This document shows positions 1-8,985 of a DNA stretch of 20,886 bases, piece after piece. Positions within the stretch are counted from its first letter, which is position 1. Every line of letters begins with the position of its first letter. The translations under genes were made by a program, and so were the position numbers. The notes under the pieces were generated by a model. The model worked only from the letters and a program-made list of their open reading frames with translations. It was not told the DNA's origin and did no database searches. Source of the DNA: CAYRGQ01 sp964444885 (GTDB taxonomy: Bacteria > Bacteroidota > Bacteroidia > Sphingobacteriales > Sphingobacteriaceae). The stretch spans positions 1 through 20,886 of the forward strand of contig CAYUIZ010000048.1 in assembly GCA_964444885.1 (NCBI GenBank), given 5' to 3'.

Positions 1-58
1 CCACGGGCGGTAATTCAGCGGATTTTCTTACATTTACAGGATTAATCCCATTCATAGC

Positions 59-3000
59 GTGAGCACGGTTTTCAAAATACGGGTATTGCTGGTCATCCTG
101 ACGCTCTGCTTTATCGGTACCGCCATTACCATCCACCTCACGTTTTCCGAACGAAGTCTCCTGCTGTACGAGGGGCGAACCATTGAGAACAACCTCCAGA
201 AGAAAGAGTGGAAAGTACGCGAGCTTCTGGCGGATTCTACGCAGGTCGCGAGCCTCATCACGGCAAAGGATGACCCGGTATATGCCGAATACATCATCGA
301 TTCCTACGTTAAGCGCCATAATATCGGGGTGCTGGTGTATGCAAACAACGACCTGGATTTCTGGACCTGGGACCGCTTCGTGCCGAAAACAGACGCTGGC
401 ATTCGGCCGGGAAGCTCGCTGATGCAGGCCGACAACGGCTGGTATCTCTTTATCAAGGAGGTGAGAGGCACCTCGTCCATCCTGTTCTTGGTGCCGATAA
501 AGGCCGAGTTCCAGATGAATAATACCTACCTGCGTAATGATTTTGCGCCGGACCTCATTGAGAGTGAAAATCTCGTCATCGCTAACTACGATGATATGGA
601 CACGTACCATATCCGGGCACTGGACGGCCGCTACCTGTTCTCCGTGCAGCTGTCGGGCGGGCAATACTCCAGCTTTTACGCGGGTTTGGAACTCACCATG
701 TGGATATTGGCCGGCTTTTGCGTCCTTGTGTTGGCCAATATGTTATGCGTGTGGATTGCCAAACGCGGCTGGGTGTGGAGCTCCGTGCTCTTGTTTGCCG
801 TACTCCTCGGCCTGAGCCGTTATGTTGAGCTTTCTACCGGCTGGCTGTCGTCTCAGTTCAGCATGGGTTTGTTTGATCCGCGCTATTTTGCTTCCAGTAT
901 CTTTTTTCCGCATCTGGCGGGGTTTATGATGAACGTGTTCGTCTTCAGCTGGTTTGTAGCGTACGTGTATGCGTTCCGCCATCAGTTGGATGTCAGCCGA
1001 TTTGCGAGGCGGGGTGTCGCGTCCGCCCTGCTGATGCTGGTTTTCGGCGCGTTGATTTATGCCGTATGCTATGGCATCGCCAGTGCCTTTGAAGGGCTGG
1101 TTGGCAACTCGGATATTAACTTCGACCTGACCAATATTCTGGGGCTTACTGGATACAGCTGGCTGGGTATCCTGGCGCTTTGGTTTAGCTTGGCTAGCTT
1201 GGTGTTTATCATCGATGTGCTGGTTGTTATCGCGCGCAAGCTCTACCCGCGTCACCAACGGTTAGTCATGGCTATTGGGTTGGGCGTGCTGGCCTTGCTC
1301 GTTATCCAAGCGTTCCTCGGCTCCTTGACGCTGGCACTTCCCTTTATTTGCGCATTGGTTTTATTGCGGGCTTGGTACCCCAGTTTCCAGGGCAGATCAG
1401 ACTTTGCCATGCTGATTTCGACTTTGTTGCTCCTCGGCGGTATTTCGGCGGTTAAGCATTCAGAAGTACTGCAAGCCAAAGCGCTTGAAGAACAGAAGTT
1501 CACCATCCAAAAGCTCGTGGCTGCCGAAGACGTAAACGCGGAAATTTTGTTTTTCGACTTAGAGCGGGAGATTGCACGCGACCCCCTGTTGATTGCCTAC
1601 TTCAAAGATCCCGACGCTTTTGATAGCAATCACCTGGAGGAGCATCTCATGAAAACTTACCTGAGCGGGTATTTGTCTAAATACGAGTTCAGCGCGGCGG
1701 AGTACGATGTCAATCTCCATCCTATCGGTAATAGCTCGACGAGCACGCTGCTGGCATACCGCGACAAGGTGATTTCCGGGGCTATCAAGGTCGCTGAAAA
1801 CCTGGATTTTTACCGTGCGCGCGGCAGCTTCGGCAGTTTTGAGTATTTCGCCCAATTGCCCATCGTGCACGAAGGCGAGCAGTACGGCGTGTTGCTCATC
1901 GAGCTGAAAAACAGGTCCTTCGCCCAGCGCAAGGTGTTTCCCGATGTATTAATCGACGGCCGTATCGAACAGCAACAGTCGGACGCACTCTCCCAGTATG
2001 CCTACGCGTTTTACCAGGACGGCAACCTGATCAGCCAATTCGGCAAATATCGCTACCCGCTGAACGACGGCATCTATCCCCCGGACCGCCGCCGCTACGT
2101 GCCGCTCGGCAATTATGGCGGATTCAGCCACCTCATGTACCGGCCCAATGAGTCAACCATGGTCGTACTCAGCCAGCCTGAGCGGAACTATTGGGCTCAG
2201 ATTGCATCCCTGTCTTTCCTGTTCTTGGTGTTCTTGCTGCTATCCTTCACGGCCTACGTCATCCAGTGGATCGTACTGACACTGAATAATCACGGATTCA
2301 GCTTGCGCAACCTGCGTTGGAGCTGGCTGATATTCAAGAACCGGATTCTATATCGCACGCGGATACAGACGTTTATGGTCGTTGCGGTAGTCTTTACATT
2401 GGTTATCGCGGGTGTGATTACGTACCTGAACATTAGCCGCCAGTTTCGCAAGCAGCTGGAAGAAAATGCGTTGCAGTATGTGGCAGACGTGGCCAAGGGC
2501 CTGGAGGTACGCGGCCTAGTAGACCGGGGCGGTGCGGCTGGCACCTTTACCAATGAAAACTTCAACGTCATCGCCGAGTCGATGGCACGGGATCTCAATC
2601 TGTACAGCACAGCCGGGGAATTGATTCTAACGACGGAGCCACGCATATTCGACCTCAAGATGATGTCGCGCTACATGGATGCCAAGGCATACATTCAGCT
2701 GGGCAAATACGAGCAAACGCAGTTTGGCGTCGCGAAACAGTTGGGCGATCTGCATTACTATACGGCATACGCGCCCATCCGCAATGAACATTACCAGGCA
2801 CTGGCCTATCTAAGCTTGCCGGTTTACGGCATTCAGAAGGACTTCGACGAAAACGTGGGCATGCTGTTGAACACGCTTATTAATATCTACGCCCTGGTTA
2901 TCTTGATTCTAGGGCTGTTTGCCGTTTTCGTCGCGAATAAAATCACGGCGCCATTGACACTAGTGCAGCGTACGCTGGCCAAGACGACGATCGGCCGGCA

Positions 3001-3814
3001 AAACGAACCGATCTTCTGGAAGCGAAACGACGAAATCGGCAGCTTGATCCGGGAGTACAACTTGATGATTGTGGCGCTGGAACAAAGTGCGAATAAGATT
3101 ATGCAAGCCGAGCGCGAGTCTGCATGGCGCGAAATGGCCAAGCAGGTCGCCCACGAAATTAAGAACCCGCTGACGCCGCTGAAGCTCGGCGTGCAGTTGC
3201 TGGAACGCTCGTGGCGCGAGAAGGACCCGAATTTCGATGAGAAGTTTAAGCGCTTCAGCCAATCGTTTATCGAACAGATTGACAGCCTCTCGCATATCGC
3301 GTCGGAGTTCTCCAATTTCGCCAAGATGCCCGATACCAAGCTGGAGGATGTCAGCGTCATGGAGGTGCTGGCTACGGTTGTTGATGTTTTCCAAAATAAC
3401 ACGGGGGTCAATATTTTGCTGAACAGCCACGCGGATGATACATTCGTGGTCAAGGGCGACCGCGACCAGCTATTGCGGAGCTTTAACAACCTGATTAAAA
3501 ACTCGATCGAAGCCAGTGCGAGCAAAAGGCGGTGCCGGATCACGATAACGGTAAGCCGGGGAACGGATCAAAGCATTACCGTCACGCTGCAAGACAACGG
3601 GGAAGGCATATCCCCCGAGATACAGGAAAAGCTGTTCCAGCCCAACTTTACGACGCGCAGCTCCGGCACCGGACTGGGCTTGGCTTTCGTCAAACAGGCC
3701 ATCGAAGGGATGGGCGGAACCATCCACTACCATACCATCATCGGAAAAGGAACGACCTTCTATCTGACCATCCCGCAACTCCAAGTACAGGACGTCGTGG
3801 AAGCACATGGTTAA
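59..3814 (+). CDS. Large multi-pass membrane sensor histidine kinase (NtrY-like)
   Basis: This is a 1251-residue sensor kinase that should autophosphorylate on His and pass phosphate to a response regulator. The C-terminal kinase core is intact: the H-box with AHEIKNPLTPLKLG carries His1032, the N-box NNLIKNSIEAS has Asn1148, the G1 box DNGEGIS starts near 1179, and a GTGLGLAFV G2 box follows. A HAMP-like linker (about 963-1010) precedes it. The input half is unusual. There is a first membrane segment at about 5-25, an extracytoplasmic domain to about 208, about seven hydrophobic segments at 209-465, a second extracytoplasmic domain (about 466-714), membrane segments near 715-740 and 772-792, a third outer domain, then a last segment near 940-962. 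The HPLTP-like H-box context (NPLTPLK) resembles NtrY kinases, which are usually much shorter. The GTG start is the first standard start after an in-frame stop at 11-13. No response regulator is visible in the window; one could lie upstream. The signal is unknown. Confidence 0.93.
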   Translation: MSTVFKIRVLLVILTLCFIGTAITIHLTFSERSLLLYEGRTIENNLQKKEWKVRELLADSTQVASLITAKDDPVYAEYIIDSYVKRHNIGVLVYANNDLDFWTWDRFVPKTDAGIRPGSSLMQADNGWYLFIKEVRGTSSILFLVPIKAEFQMNNTYLRNDFAPDLIESENLVIANYDDMDTYHIRALDGRYLFSVQLSGGQYSSFYAGLELTMWILAGFCVLVLANMLCVWIAKRGWVWSSVLLFAVLLGLSRYVELSTGWLSSQFSMGLFDPRYFASSIFFPHLAGFMMNVFVFSWFVAYVYAFRHQLDVSRFARRGVASALLMLVFGALIYAVCYGIASAFEGLVGNSDINFDLTNILGLTGYSWLGILALWFSLASLVFIIDVLVVIARKLYPRHQRLVMAIGLGVLALLVIQAFLGSLTLALPFICALVLLRAWYPSFQGRSDFAMLISTLLLLGGISAVKHSEVLQAKALEEQKFTIQKLVAAEDVNAEILFFDLEREIARDPLLIAYFKDPDAFDSNHLEEHLMKTYLSGYLSKYEFSAAEYDVNLHPIGNSSTSTLLAYRDKVISGAIKVAENLDFYRARGSFGSFEYFAQLPIVHEGEQYGVLLIELKNRSFAQRKVFPDVLIDGRIEQQQSDALSQYAYAFYQDGNLISQFGKYRYPLNDGIYPPDRRRYVPLGNYGGFSHLMYRPNESTMVVLSQPERNYWAQIASLSFLFLVFLLLSFTAYVIQWIVLTLNNHGFSLRNLRWSWLIFKNRILYRTRIQTFMVVAVVFTLVIAGVITYLNISRQFRKQLEENALQYVADVAKGLEVRGLVDRGGAAGTFTNENFNVIAESMARDLNLYSTAGELILTTEPRIFDLKMMSRYMDAKAYIQLGKYEQTQFGVAKQLGDLHYYTAYAPIRNEHYQALAYLSLPVYGIQKDFDENVGMLLNTLINIYALVILILGLFAVFVANKITAPLTLVQRTLAKTTIGRQNEPIFWKRNDEIGSLIREYNLMIVALEQSANKIMQAERESAWREMAKQVAHEIKNPLTPLKLGVQLLERSWREKDPNFDEKFKRFSQSFIEQIDSLSHIASEFSNFAKMPDTKLEDVSVMEVLATVVDVFQNNTGVNILLNSHADDTFVVKGDRDQLLRSFNNLIKNSIEASASKRRCRITITVSRGTDQSITVTLQDNGEGISPEIQEKLFQPNFTTRSSGTGLGLAFVKQAIEGMGGTIHYHTIIGKGTTFYLTIPQLQVQDVVEAHG

Positions 3815-3856
3815 TCCCAAAAAAAGTTGAAAGTAGCTGGCCGAAAGCCGGGCAGT

Positions 3857-4780
3857 TTAGCGGAGCACGATGCTGCTGCGGCCCATTGGCCCTTGGTCTG
3901 AATAGAGCAAGACGGTATACGTGCCTCTTTGGAATGGCTGGCTGTCGCGCCAGTCCAGGCTGTAAAGTTTTCCGTCGTTCGAAAATTCGATCGCTGTCTT
4001 AAAGGTGTACTGGAGGCGGTTGGTGCCCGATTGGAAAAAATCGCTTCCTTCGGGTGTGCGCAGGTTGCCGTTGGGGTCGATGATACGAACGTATAGGTCA
4101 ACCATCCCGGCCGTTGCGAGCGGATTGTCTGCAATGGTGAAATTAATGTCGAAGCGATCAACGCGCCGTGCGCGGGTGTCTGGCTCCTCCCGGTCGCGGC
4201 TGCGTTCGCGCACGCCTACCACGCTCATGTTGGATACCTGGAGCGCCGAGGCTACCCGGAGCTGTTCCGCCATGGTGAAGTTCTCTTCCTCTAGCGAGTC
4301 CGCACGGGTCTCGGCATGTGTGATGGTCTCCCGCAGGCGCCCTTGTTCGGCGATCAATTGCGTGTTTTCACGGCGCAAGGTCTCGATTTCGCCGGCATAG
4401 CGGTATACTTCCCCGCGCAATTCGTTAATCTGCTGCCTGGCCTCGTCAATATCTTCTTGGGTAATGGCATGGTCGTTAAGCCGGTCGCGCAAGCCTGCGA
4501 TGACCCGATGGGCGCTGTCGCGCGACGATTTAAGGGCACCGCTCAGCTGCATATTTTCGGCGTCCAGCCGGTTTAGTTCAATCTCAATGCGGTCGACCTC
4601 AGCTTGCAGGCTTATTTTTTCATACGTGATTTCGCTAATCTCTTCGTTGGACGTTTTATACTGTACATAGAAGTAGATGTTCGTGGCTAAAAGAGCTACG
4701 ATAGCGACGACGAAAAAATAAATCTTTGTTGAGTCGCGCTGTACAGTTTGTACGGGGGACTCATAACCTGATTCGGGCAT
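3857..4780 (-). CDS. Membrane-anchored coiled-coil protein of unknown function
   Basis: I do not recognise a named family for this 307-residue protein. It has a short polar N-terminus, one clear membrane segment at about residues 19-41 (IYFFVVAIVALLATNIYFYV), then a long heptad-like region from about 45 to 185 rich in Glu, Arg, Leu and Gln, which should form a coiled coil. A charged Arg/Asp-rich linker (about 190-205) leads to a C-terminal domain of about 100 residues whose alternating pattern suggests beta strands (DINFTIADNPLA, VDLYVRIIDPNGN, GTYTVLLYSDQG). The topology is probably type II, with the coiled coil and C-terminal domain in the periplasm. It converges on the histidine kinase gene with 42 bases between them. 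A spacer, scaffold or envelope role is possible but there is no direct evidence for one. The reading frame is long, uninterrupted and uses codons like its neighbours, so the gene itself is well supported. Confidence 0.85.
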   Translation of the reverse strand: MPESGYESPVQTVQRDSTKIYFFVVAIVALLATNIYFYVQYKTSNEEISEITYEKISLQAEVDRIEIELNRLDAENMQLSGALKSSRDSAHRVIAGLRDRLNDHAITQEDIDEARQQINELRGEVYRYAGEIETLRRENTQLIAEQGRLRETITHAETRADSLEEENFTMAEQLRVASALQVSNMSVVGVRERSRDREEPDTRARRVDRFDINFTIADNPLATAGMVDLYVRIIDPNGNLRTPEGSDFFQSGTNRLQYTFKTAIEFSNDGKLYSLDWRDSQPFQRGTYTVLLYSDQGPMGRSSIVLR

Positions 4781-5001
4781 TTCAACAGTCTAAAAAATTG
4801 CAATAAAAACGTATCAAAAATTGTTCCAACATACATATCGCGGTCAGGAATGGTGAAATTAGCCTCGTTAGCCCTCTTTCAAACGCGGTGTTCTGCCGTC
4901 TGGCGTACAGGGGTAGCACGGCTCAGGGCGCGTGTTGCTCAGGGGATTGGCTTCGTGTATGGGTGTCAAAACAGGCCCTCGTGCACTTCGCATTATTTCC
5001 T

Positions 5002-5009
5002 TATTTTTG
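5002..5009 (+). promoter_or_regulatory. Putative -7 promoter element for the TRIC-family gene
   Basis: TATTTTTG is an exact match to the Bacteroidota -7 consensus TAnnTTTG, 22 bases before the ATG at 5032. I see no clear TTG -33 element. Its position argues that the longer upstream in-frame extension (from 4888) is not translated. Confidence 0.55.
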
Positions 5010-5031
5010 TAGCTCATTAGTGACACTATCG

Positions 5032-5634
5032 ATGGAAGGGATTTACTACGTTGACTTGCTGGGCACGATGGTTTTTGCCATTTCGGGATGTTTGGCGGCC
5101 ATTCGGCACAATATCGACGTGTTTGGCGCCGGCTTTACTGGTTTCGTTACGGCAATTGGTGGCGGTAGCCTGCGTGATATTTTCCTTAATCTCCGCCCGG
5201 TTTGGGTGGACGACGGAAACTATTTGATTGTGATATTCCTCGGCGTAGCAATTGCCATTGCGTTTACCCGGGCATTAACCGGGCTATCGAAAACGCTGAC
5301 CCTGTTTGACGCGTTGGGTATAGGCCTTTTTACCGTGGTGGGCGTGCAAAAGTCAATCGACTACGAAAGTTCAATGCTGGCGGCGGTTCCATTGGGTATG
5401 TTCTCGGCTGTGATGGGCGGTGTGATCCGGGATACGCTGATGAACGAGACGCCGCTGATTTTCAGGCGGGAGGTCTACGCTTCAGCCTGTTTTGCAGGAG
5501 CGATGCTGTTCGTCGTCCTCCATCTGCTGGGTGTGGATAGCGGTGTCAACGCATGGATTAGCGCTACGTTGGTCGCCCTGATCCGCGTCGTGTCAGTCAA
5601 ATTTCAGCTGTCGTTGCCTGTGGTAGGTGGGTAG
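5032..5634 (+). CDS. TRIC/UPF0126 (YicG-like) cation channel family protein
   Basis: This 200-residue inner-membrane protein belongs to the family of bacterial homologues of trimeric intracellular cation channels (UPF0126; E. coli YicG/YadS type). These form homotrimers with a pore in each subunit, with potassium the usual candidate ion. The two-repeat architecture is visible: the first repeat has AIGGGSLRD at about 41-49, the second GGVIRD at about 129-134, each followed by a short polar stretch (NLRPVW, NETPLIF) and flanked by hydrophobic helices. About seven membrane segments cover nearly the whole length, as usual in the family. An open frame extends upstream to 4888, but ATG 5032 (MEGIYYVDLLGT) gives the normal family length, and a promoter-like TATTTTTG lies inside the extension. 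It is divergent from the coiled-coil gene and converges on def with 32 bases between. The physiological role in bacteria is poorly known. Confidence 0.9.
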   Translation: MEGIYYVDLLGTMVFAISGCLAAIRHNIDVFGAGFTGFVTAIGGGSLRDIFLNLRPVWVDDGNYLIVIFLGVAIAIAFTRALTGLSKTLTLFDALGIGLFTVVGVQKSIDYESSMLAAVPLGMFSAVMGGVIRDTLMNETPLIFRREVYASACFAGAMLFVVLHLLGVDSGVNAWISATLVALIRVVSVKFQLSLPVVGG

Positions 5635-5666
5635 CCCAAAGACTCAGCCCCTGCTGCGAACGCGGC

Positions 5667-6239
5667 TTAGCGCACACGATGTTTCCTGACCGGGAACTTC
5701 ATTTTATAGTCTGTCTTCACGTTGCCTTTGGTAATGGCGTCCAGCTTGCCTTTCAGCATGGCCTTGCGGAGCGGGCTAAGTTTTTCGATGAACAACTTGC
5801 CTTCAATGTGGTCGTATTCGTGCTGGATAATCCGGGCGGCTAAGCCTTCGTAGACCTCGTCGTGTTCCACCCAGTTTTCGTCCACATATTGAATGCGGAT
5901 TCGAGGCGGGCGCGATACGTCCTCGCGGACGTCGGGAATACTCAGGCAACCCTCGTTAAACATCCACTTTTCGCCGTCTTCTTCCGTAATCCAGGCATTG
6001 ATAAATACTTTTTTGAAGTCCTTGAGCTGGTCGTCGTCTTCGGCGAAGGGGCTTGCGTCGACCACGAATAGCCGGATGGACAAGCCAATTTGGGGAGCGG
6101 CCAGGCCTACACCGTGAGCGGCATACATCGTCTGAAACATATTGTCGATCAGCTCCCCGAGCTTGGGGTAGTCCGCGTCGATTTCTTCGCATTTGCGTTT
6201 CAGGATGGGGTCGCCGTAAGCCAGGATGGGCAGTTTCAT
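5667..6239 (-). CDS. def: Peptide deformylase
   Basis: Removes the formyl group from the N-terminal methionine of new proteins, in the cytoplasm, using a bound metal (usually iron). All three family motifs are present: GVGLAAPQ at residues 43-50, EGCLS at 96-100 with the metal ligand Cys98, and HEYDH at 140-144 with ligands His140 and His144 and catalytic Glu141. The protein is 190 residues, typical of the Bacteroidota enzyme. The frame stays open upstream to an ATG at 6269, but the start at 6239 gives MKLPILAYGDPILK, which matches the family N-terminus. The upstream ATG also overlaps a promoter element (6267-6274), so it should not be transcribed from there. The gene appears to be transcribed alone, divergent from the YfhO gene. 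Confidence 0.96.
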   Translation of the reverse strand: MKLPILAYGDPILKRKCEEIDADYPKLGELIDNMFQTMYAAHGVGLAAPQIGLSIRLFVVDASPFAEDDDQLKDFKKVFINAWITEEDGEKWMFNEGCLSIPDVREDVSRPPRIRIQYVDENWVEHDEVYEGLAARIIQHEYDHIEGKLFIEKLSPLRKAMLKGKLDAITKGNVKTDYKMKFPVRKHRVR

Positions 6240-6266
6240 AAGCACCAAGGACAAATAAATTTTCCA

Positions 6267-6274
6267 CAAAGGTA
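6267..6274 (-). promoter_or_regulatory. Putative -7 promoter element for def
   Basis: On the minus strand this reads TACCTTTG, an exact TAnnTTTG match, 27 bases upstream of the def ATG at 6239. A weak TTTAC sits about 18 bases further upstream as a possible -33 element. Confidence 0.55.
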
Positions 6275-6439
6275 GTTTTTTTCGGTCAGGGAGTAAAGTG
6301 GCGCGGCCATAAAGACAGGACGCAATACGCTGTGGCGGCTACAGGGTGGCTTCCGATGCGCTCCCGTCGCACAAAAATGACAAGCCGTTTAAAATCGCAA
6401 GTTTTGCCGATATTACTAGCAAGATGGGATGTTATTCCA

Positions 6440-6447
6440 TATTTTTG
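6440..6447 (+). promoter_or_regulatory. Putative -7 promoter element for the YfhO gene
   Basis: TATTTTTG is an exact TAnnTTTG match 30 bases upstream of ATG 6478. No convincing -33 element was seen. Confidence 0.5.
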
Positions 6448-6477
6448 GCACTTTGTCTTTTACAACCTTAATAAACA

Positions 6478-8985
6478 ATGAAGAGCTGGTTTAACCGTAA
6501 CGCGACACATTTGGCCATTGTGGGCCTATTCATCGCCATTGCTTTCCTATACTTCCCGCAGGCATTCCAGGGCAAGGTGCTCTACCAAAACGACGTGCTG
6601 CAAGCCCAGGCCGGCCAAAAGGAAATCCTGGACATCAAAGAGCGCGACGGGGACCTGCCGCTGTGGACCAACTCCATGTTTGGTGGCATGCCTTCCTATC
6701 AGGTGCTCGTTGAGCTACCGAGTAATATCGGGACGTACATTATGCAGGGCTTCAAGGGTATATTCCCGCATCCTATTGATGTGTTGTTACTTTATCTGCT
6801 TGGTGCGTACTTGCTTTTCAACGTATTGCGTGTCAAGCCTTGGCTGGCGGCGGTAGGGGCGGTAGCCTTTGCGTTTACATCCTATAATTTCATTTATATC
6901 GAGGCAGGCCATGCGAATAAGACCTACGCGCTGGCCTTCATGGCGCCCATCATTGCCGGGGTGCTGCTGGCCTTGCGCGGGCGCTATTTGGCGGGTGCAG
7001 TGGTGTTAGCCCTTGCGCTAGCTTTGCAGTTGCGGGTCAATCACGTGCAGGTCACGTATTACCTCTTTCTTGCGCTGCTGGTGCTCGTGCTGATCGAGCT
7101 GTATCATGCGATCAAGGAAAAACGCATACTGCCGTTCGGGAAAGCCTTGCTCGCGATGGGCGGGGCAGTGGTATTAGCGTTGGCCGTCAATGCATCCTTA
7201 CTCTGGCCGACGTATGAATATAGCAAGGAAACTATCCGCGGTCCTTCTAACTTGGTGAGCACGAGCGCGGAGCGCACGGACGAAGGCCTGAGCAAAGAGT
7301 ACGCATACGGCTGGAGCCAAGGTATAGGCGAAACGATCACGTTCCTCATTCCCAACGCATATGGAGGCGGTTCCAGTCCGGTACTCGACCCAGAATCCAA
7401 CATGGCACAGGTTTTTGTCAACCGGGGCGCCTCGCCCGAGCAGGCGGTCGATATGCTTCGGGGCTTGCGTATGCCAACCTATTGGGGTGACAAGGCATTC
7501 ACCTCGGGGCCGTGGTACTTCGGCGCTATCGTCGTGTTTTTCTTCATTCTGGGCTTGGTGCTGGTCAACGGCCGGATCAAATGGTGGTTGGCTGGTGCGA
7601 CGTTCCTACTCATTCTCCTCTCGTTTGGCCGGCATTTTCCGTTGGTTTCAGACTTGTTTTTCGATTATTTCCCGATGTACAACAAGTTCAGGGCAGTGGA
7701 GTCTATCTTGATGGTCGTCATGTTGCTGGTGCCTGTCCTCGCGGTATTGGGCGTCCATGAAATCATTAATAACCGAGCGAACATCAAGAATCTGGATAAA
7801 AAATTGCTGTACACCCTGTATGGCGTAGGCGGTTTCCTGTTGCTCGTGGCTATTGTACCGGGCCTGTTCCTCAGTTTCAAGACGCAAGACCACCAGCAGA
7901 TTGCCCAAGCGTTGGGTCAGCAGGCCCAGGATCCGGCGTTCGGCGCCGATCTCATGGGGGCTTTGGTCGACGATCGGGCGGATATGGCGCGGATGGACGC
8001 GATGCGGTCGTTGGTGTTTATCCTCATCGGATTTGCGGCGGTGTGGTTTTTAATCAAAGGCAAGTTGCGCGCACAAACGGCCGTCATCGTGCTGGGCTTA
8101 GCCATTCTCGTTGATCTCTGGACGGTGGACAAGCGCTACCTCAACAAGGACAATTTCATCGATAAGCTCCAATTGTCAAGGCAGTTTGTGGCGGAGCGCG
8201 AGGTAGACCAGCTAATCCGGATGGACAAGGACCCCAATTACCGGGTGCTCGACCTGACGACAAATCCGTTTATGGACGCACGCACGTCCTATTTCCATAA
8301 GTCGCTGGGTGGTTACCACGCAGCCAAGCTCATGCGCTACCAGGAGCTGATCGAGCGTCAGCTCGCTGGCGGGGCCATTAACGAGGACGTGCTCGACATG
8401 CTGAATACGCGCTACCTCATCACGACGGACGCCGGCCAGGACGCCGGCAACCAGCGCATCGCACGGCGCAACACCGCGGCGGGCAATGCTTGGTTTGTGG
8501 AGCGTGTAACCTTCGTGGAGTCAAACGAGCAGGAAATGGAGGCGCTCAACAGCTTTGATGCCAGCCGCGACGCATTCGTGCATACCGAGTTTAAGGATGT
8601 ACTCAATGAGCAGCGCCTCGGCACGGCCGCAACGGGCAGCATCGAACTGGTTTCCTATCGTCCGGATCACCTGGTCTACGATTATTCTGCGCCGAACGAT
8701 GCCCTAGCCGTCTTCTCGGAGGTTTGGTACGACAAAGGCTGGAAAGCGTATGTCGACGGACAGGAGTTGCCCATCATCCGGGCCAACTATTTGCTGCGGG
8801 CCCTGCAATTGCCGGGTGGCAACCACCAAGTGGAATTCAAGTTTGAGCCACGATCATATCACACCGGTGAAACGATCTCCCTGATTGCTTCGATTATCCT
8901 GTTGTTGGGTCTGGGAGCCGTTATATGGCTTGAAATCCGCGGCAGGAACGAGGAAAACGGAAATCAGCCGGTTAAAAAAGCTTAA
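6478..8985 (+). CDS. YfhO family integral membrane protein
   Basis: This 835-residue protein matches the YfhO family of large bacterial membrane proteins, thought to be GT-C-fold glycosyltransferase-like enzymes; in Bacillus, YfhO acts in lipoteichoic acid glycosylation, while the role in Bacteroidota is unknown. The N-terminal two thirds hold about twelve hydrophobic segments. The first loop has the acidic, tryptophan-containing stretch typical of the family (QNDVLQAQAG near 38-47, then DLPLWTNSMFGGMPSYQ). A large soluble domain follows (about 560-800), with RVLDLTTNPF, SLGGYHAAKLMRYQELIE and a beta-rich end, SEVWYDKGWKAYVDG, which matches the conserved family C-terminus. One last membrane helix (about 800-822) ends in a basic tail. 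There is a promoter-like box at 6440. The 3' end overlaps rnhB by 14 bases on the opposite strand. Family assignment is firm; substrate is not known. Confidence 0.93.
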   Translation: MKSWFNRNATHLAIVGLFIAIAFLYFPQAFQGKVLYQNDVLQAQAGQKEILDIKERDGDLPLWTNSMFGGMPSYQVLVELPSNIGTYIMQGFKGIFPHPIDVLLLYLLGAYLLFNVLRVKPWLAAVGAVAFAFTSYNFIYIEAGHANKTYALAFMAPIIAGVLLALRGRYLAGAVVLALALALQLRVNHVQVTYYLFLALLVLVLIELYHAIKEKRILPFGKALLAMGGAVVLALAVNASLLWPTYEYSKETIRGPSNLVSTSAERTDEGLSKEYAYGWSQGIGETITFLIPNAYGGGSSPVLDPESNMAQVFVNRGASPEQAVDMLRGLRMPTYWGDKAFTSGPWYFGAIVVFFFILGLVLVNGRIKWWLAGATFLLILLSFGRHFPLVSDLFFDYFPMYNKFRAVESILMVVMLLVPVLAVLGVHEIINNRANIKNLDKKLLYTLYGVGGFLLLVAIVPGLFLSFKTQDHQQIAQALGQQAQDPAFGADLMGALVDDRADMARMDAMRSLVFILIGFAAVWFLIKGKLRAQTAVIVLGLAILVDLWTVDKRYLNKDNFIDKLQLSRQFVAEREVDQLIRMDKDPNYRVLDLTTNPFMDARTSYFHKSLGGYHAAKLMRYQELIERQLAGGAINEDVLDMLNTRYLITTDAGQDAGNQRIARRNTAAGNAWFVERVTFVESNEQEMEALNSFDASRDAFVHTEFKDVLNEQRLGTAATGSIELVSYRPDHLVYDYSAPNDALAVFSEVWYDKGWKAYVDGQELPIIRANYLLRALQLPGGNHQVEFKFEPRSYHTGETISLIASIILLLGLGAVIWLEIRGRNEENGNQPVKKA

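Noticed and set aside
2887..3543. Long minus-strand frame of 218 codons inside the histidine kinase gene.
   Set aside because: It lies opposite the conserved HAMP and HisKA coding region, whose motifs fully explain the sequence; the minus product has no recognisable domain.
3833..3852. Short hairpin between the converging kinase and coiled-coil genes, considered as a terminator.
   Set aside because: Only about five pairs including a wobble; the nearest T-run on the minus strand is some 15 bases away.
4888..5031. N-terminal extension of the TRIC-family protein by 48 residues.
   Set aside because: It lacks family similarity and holds a TATTTTTG promoter-like box; the ATG at 5032 gives the normal length.
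6201..6311. Short minus-strand frame of 24 codons starting near 6312 with CGKFICPWC-like sequence, overlapping the def leader.
   Set aside because: It spans the probable def promoter element and is too short; most likely chance.
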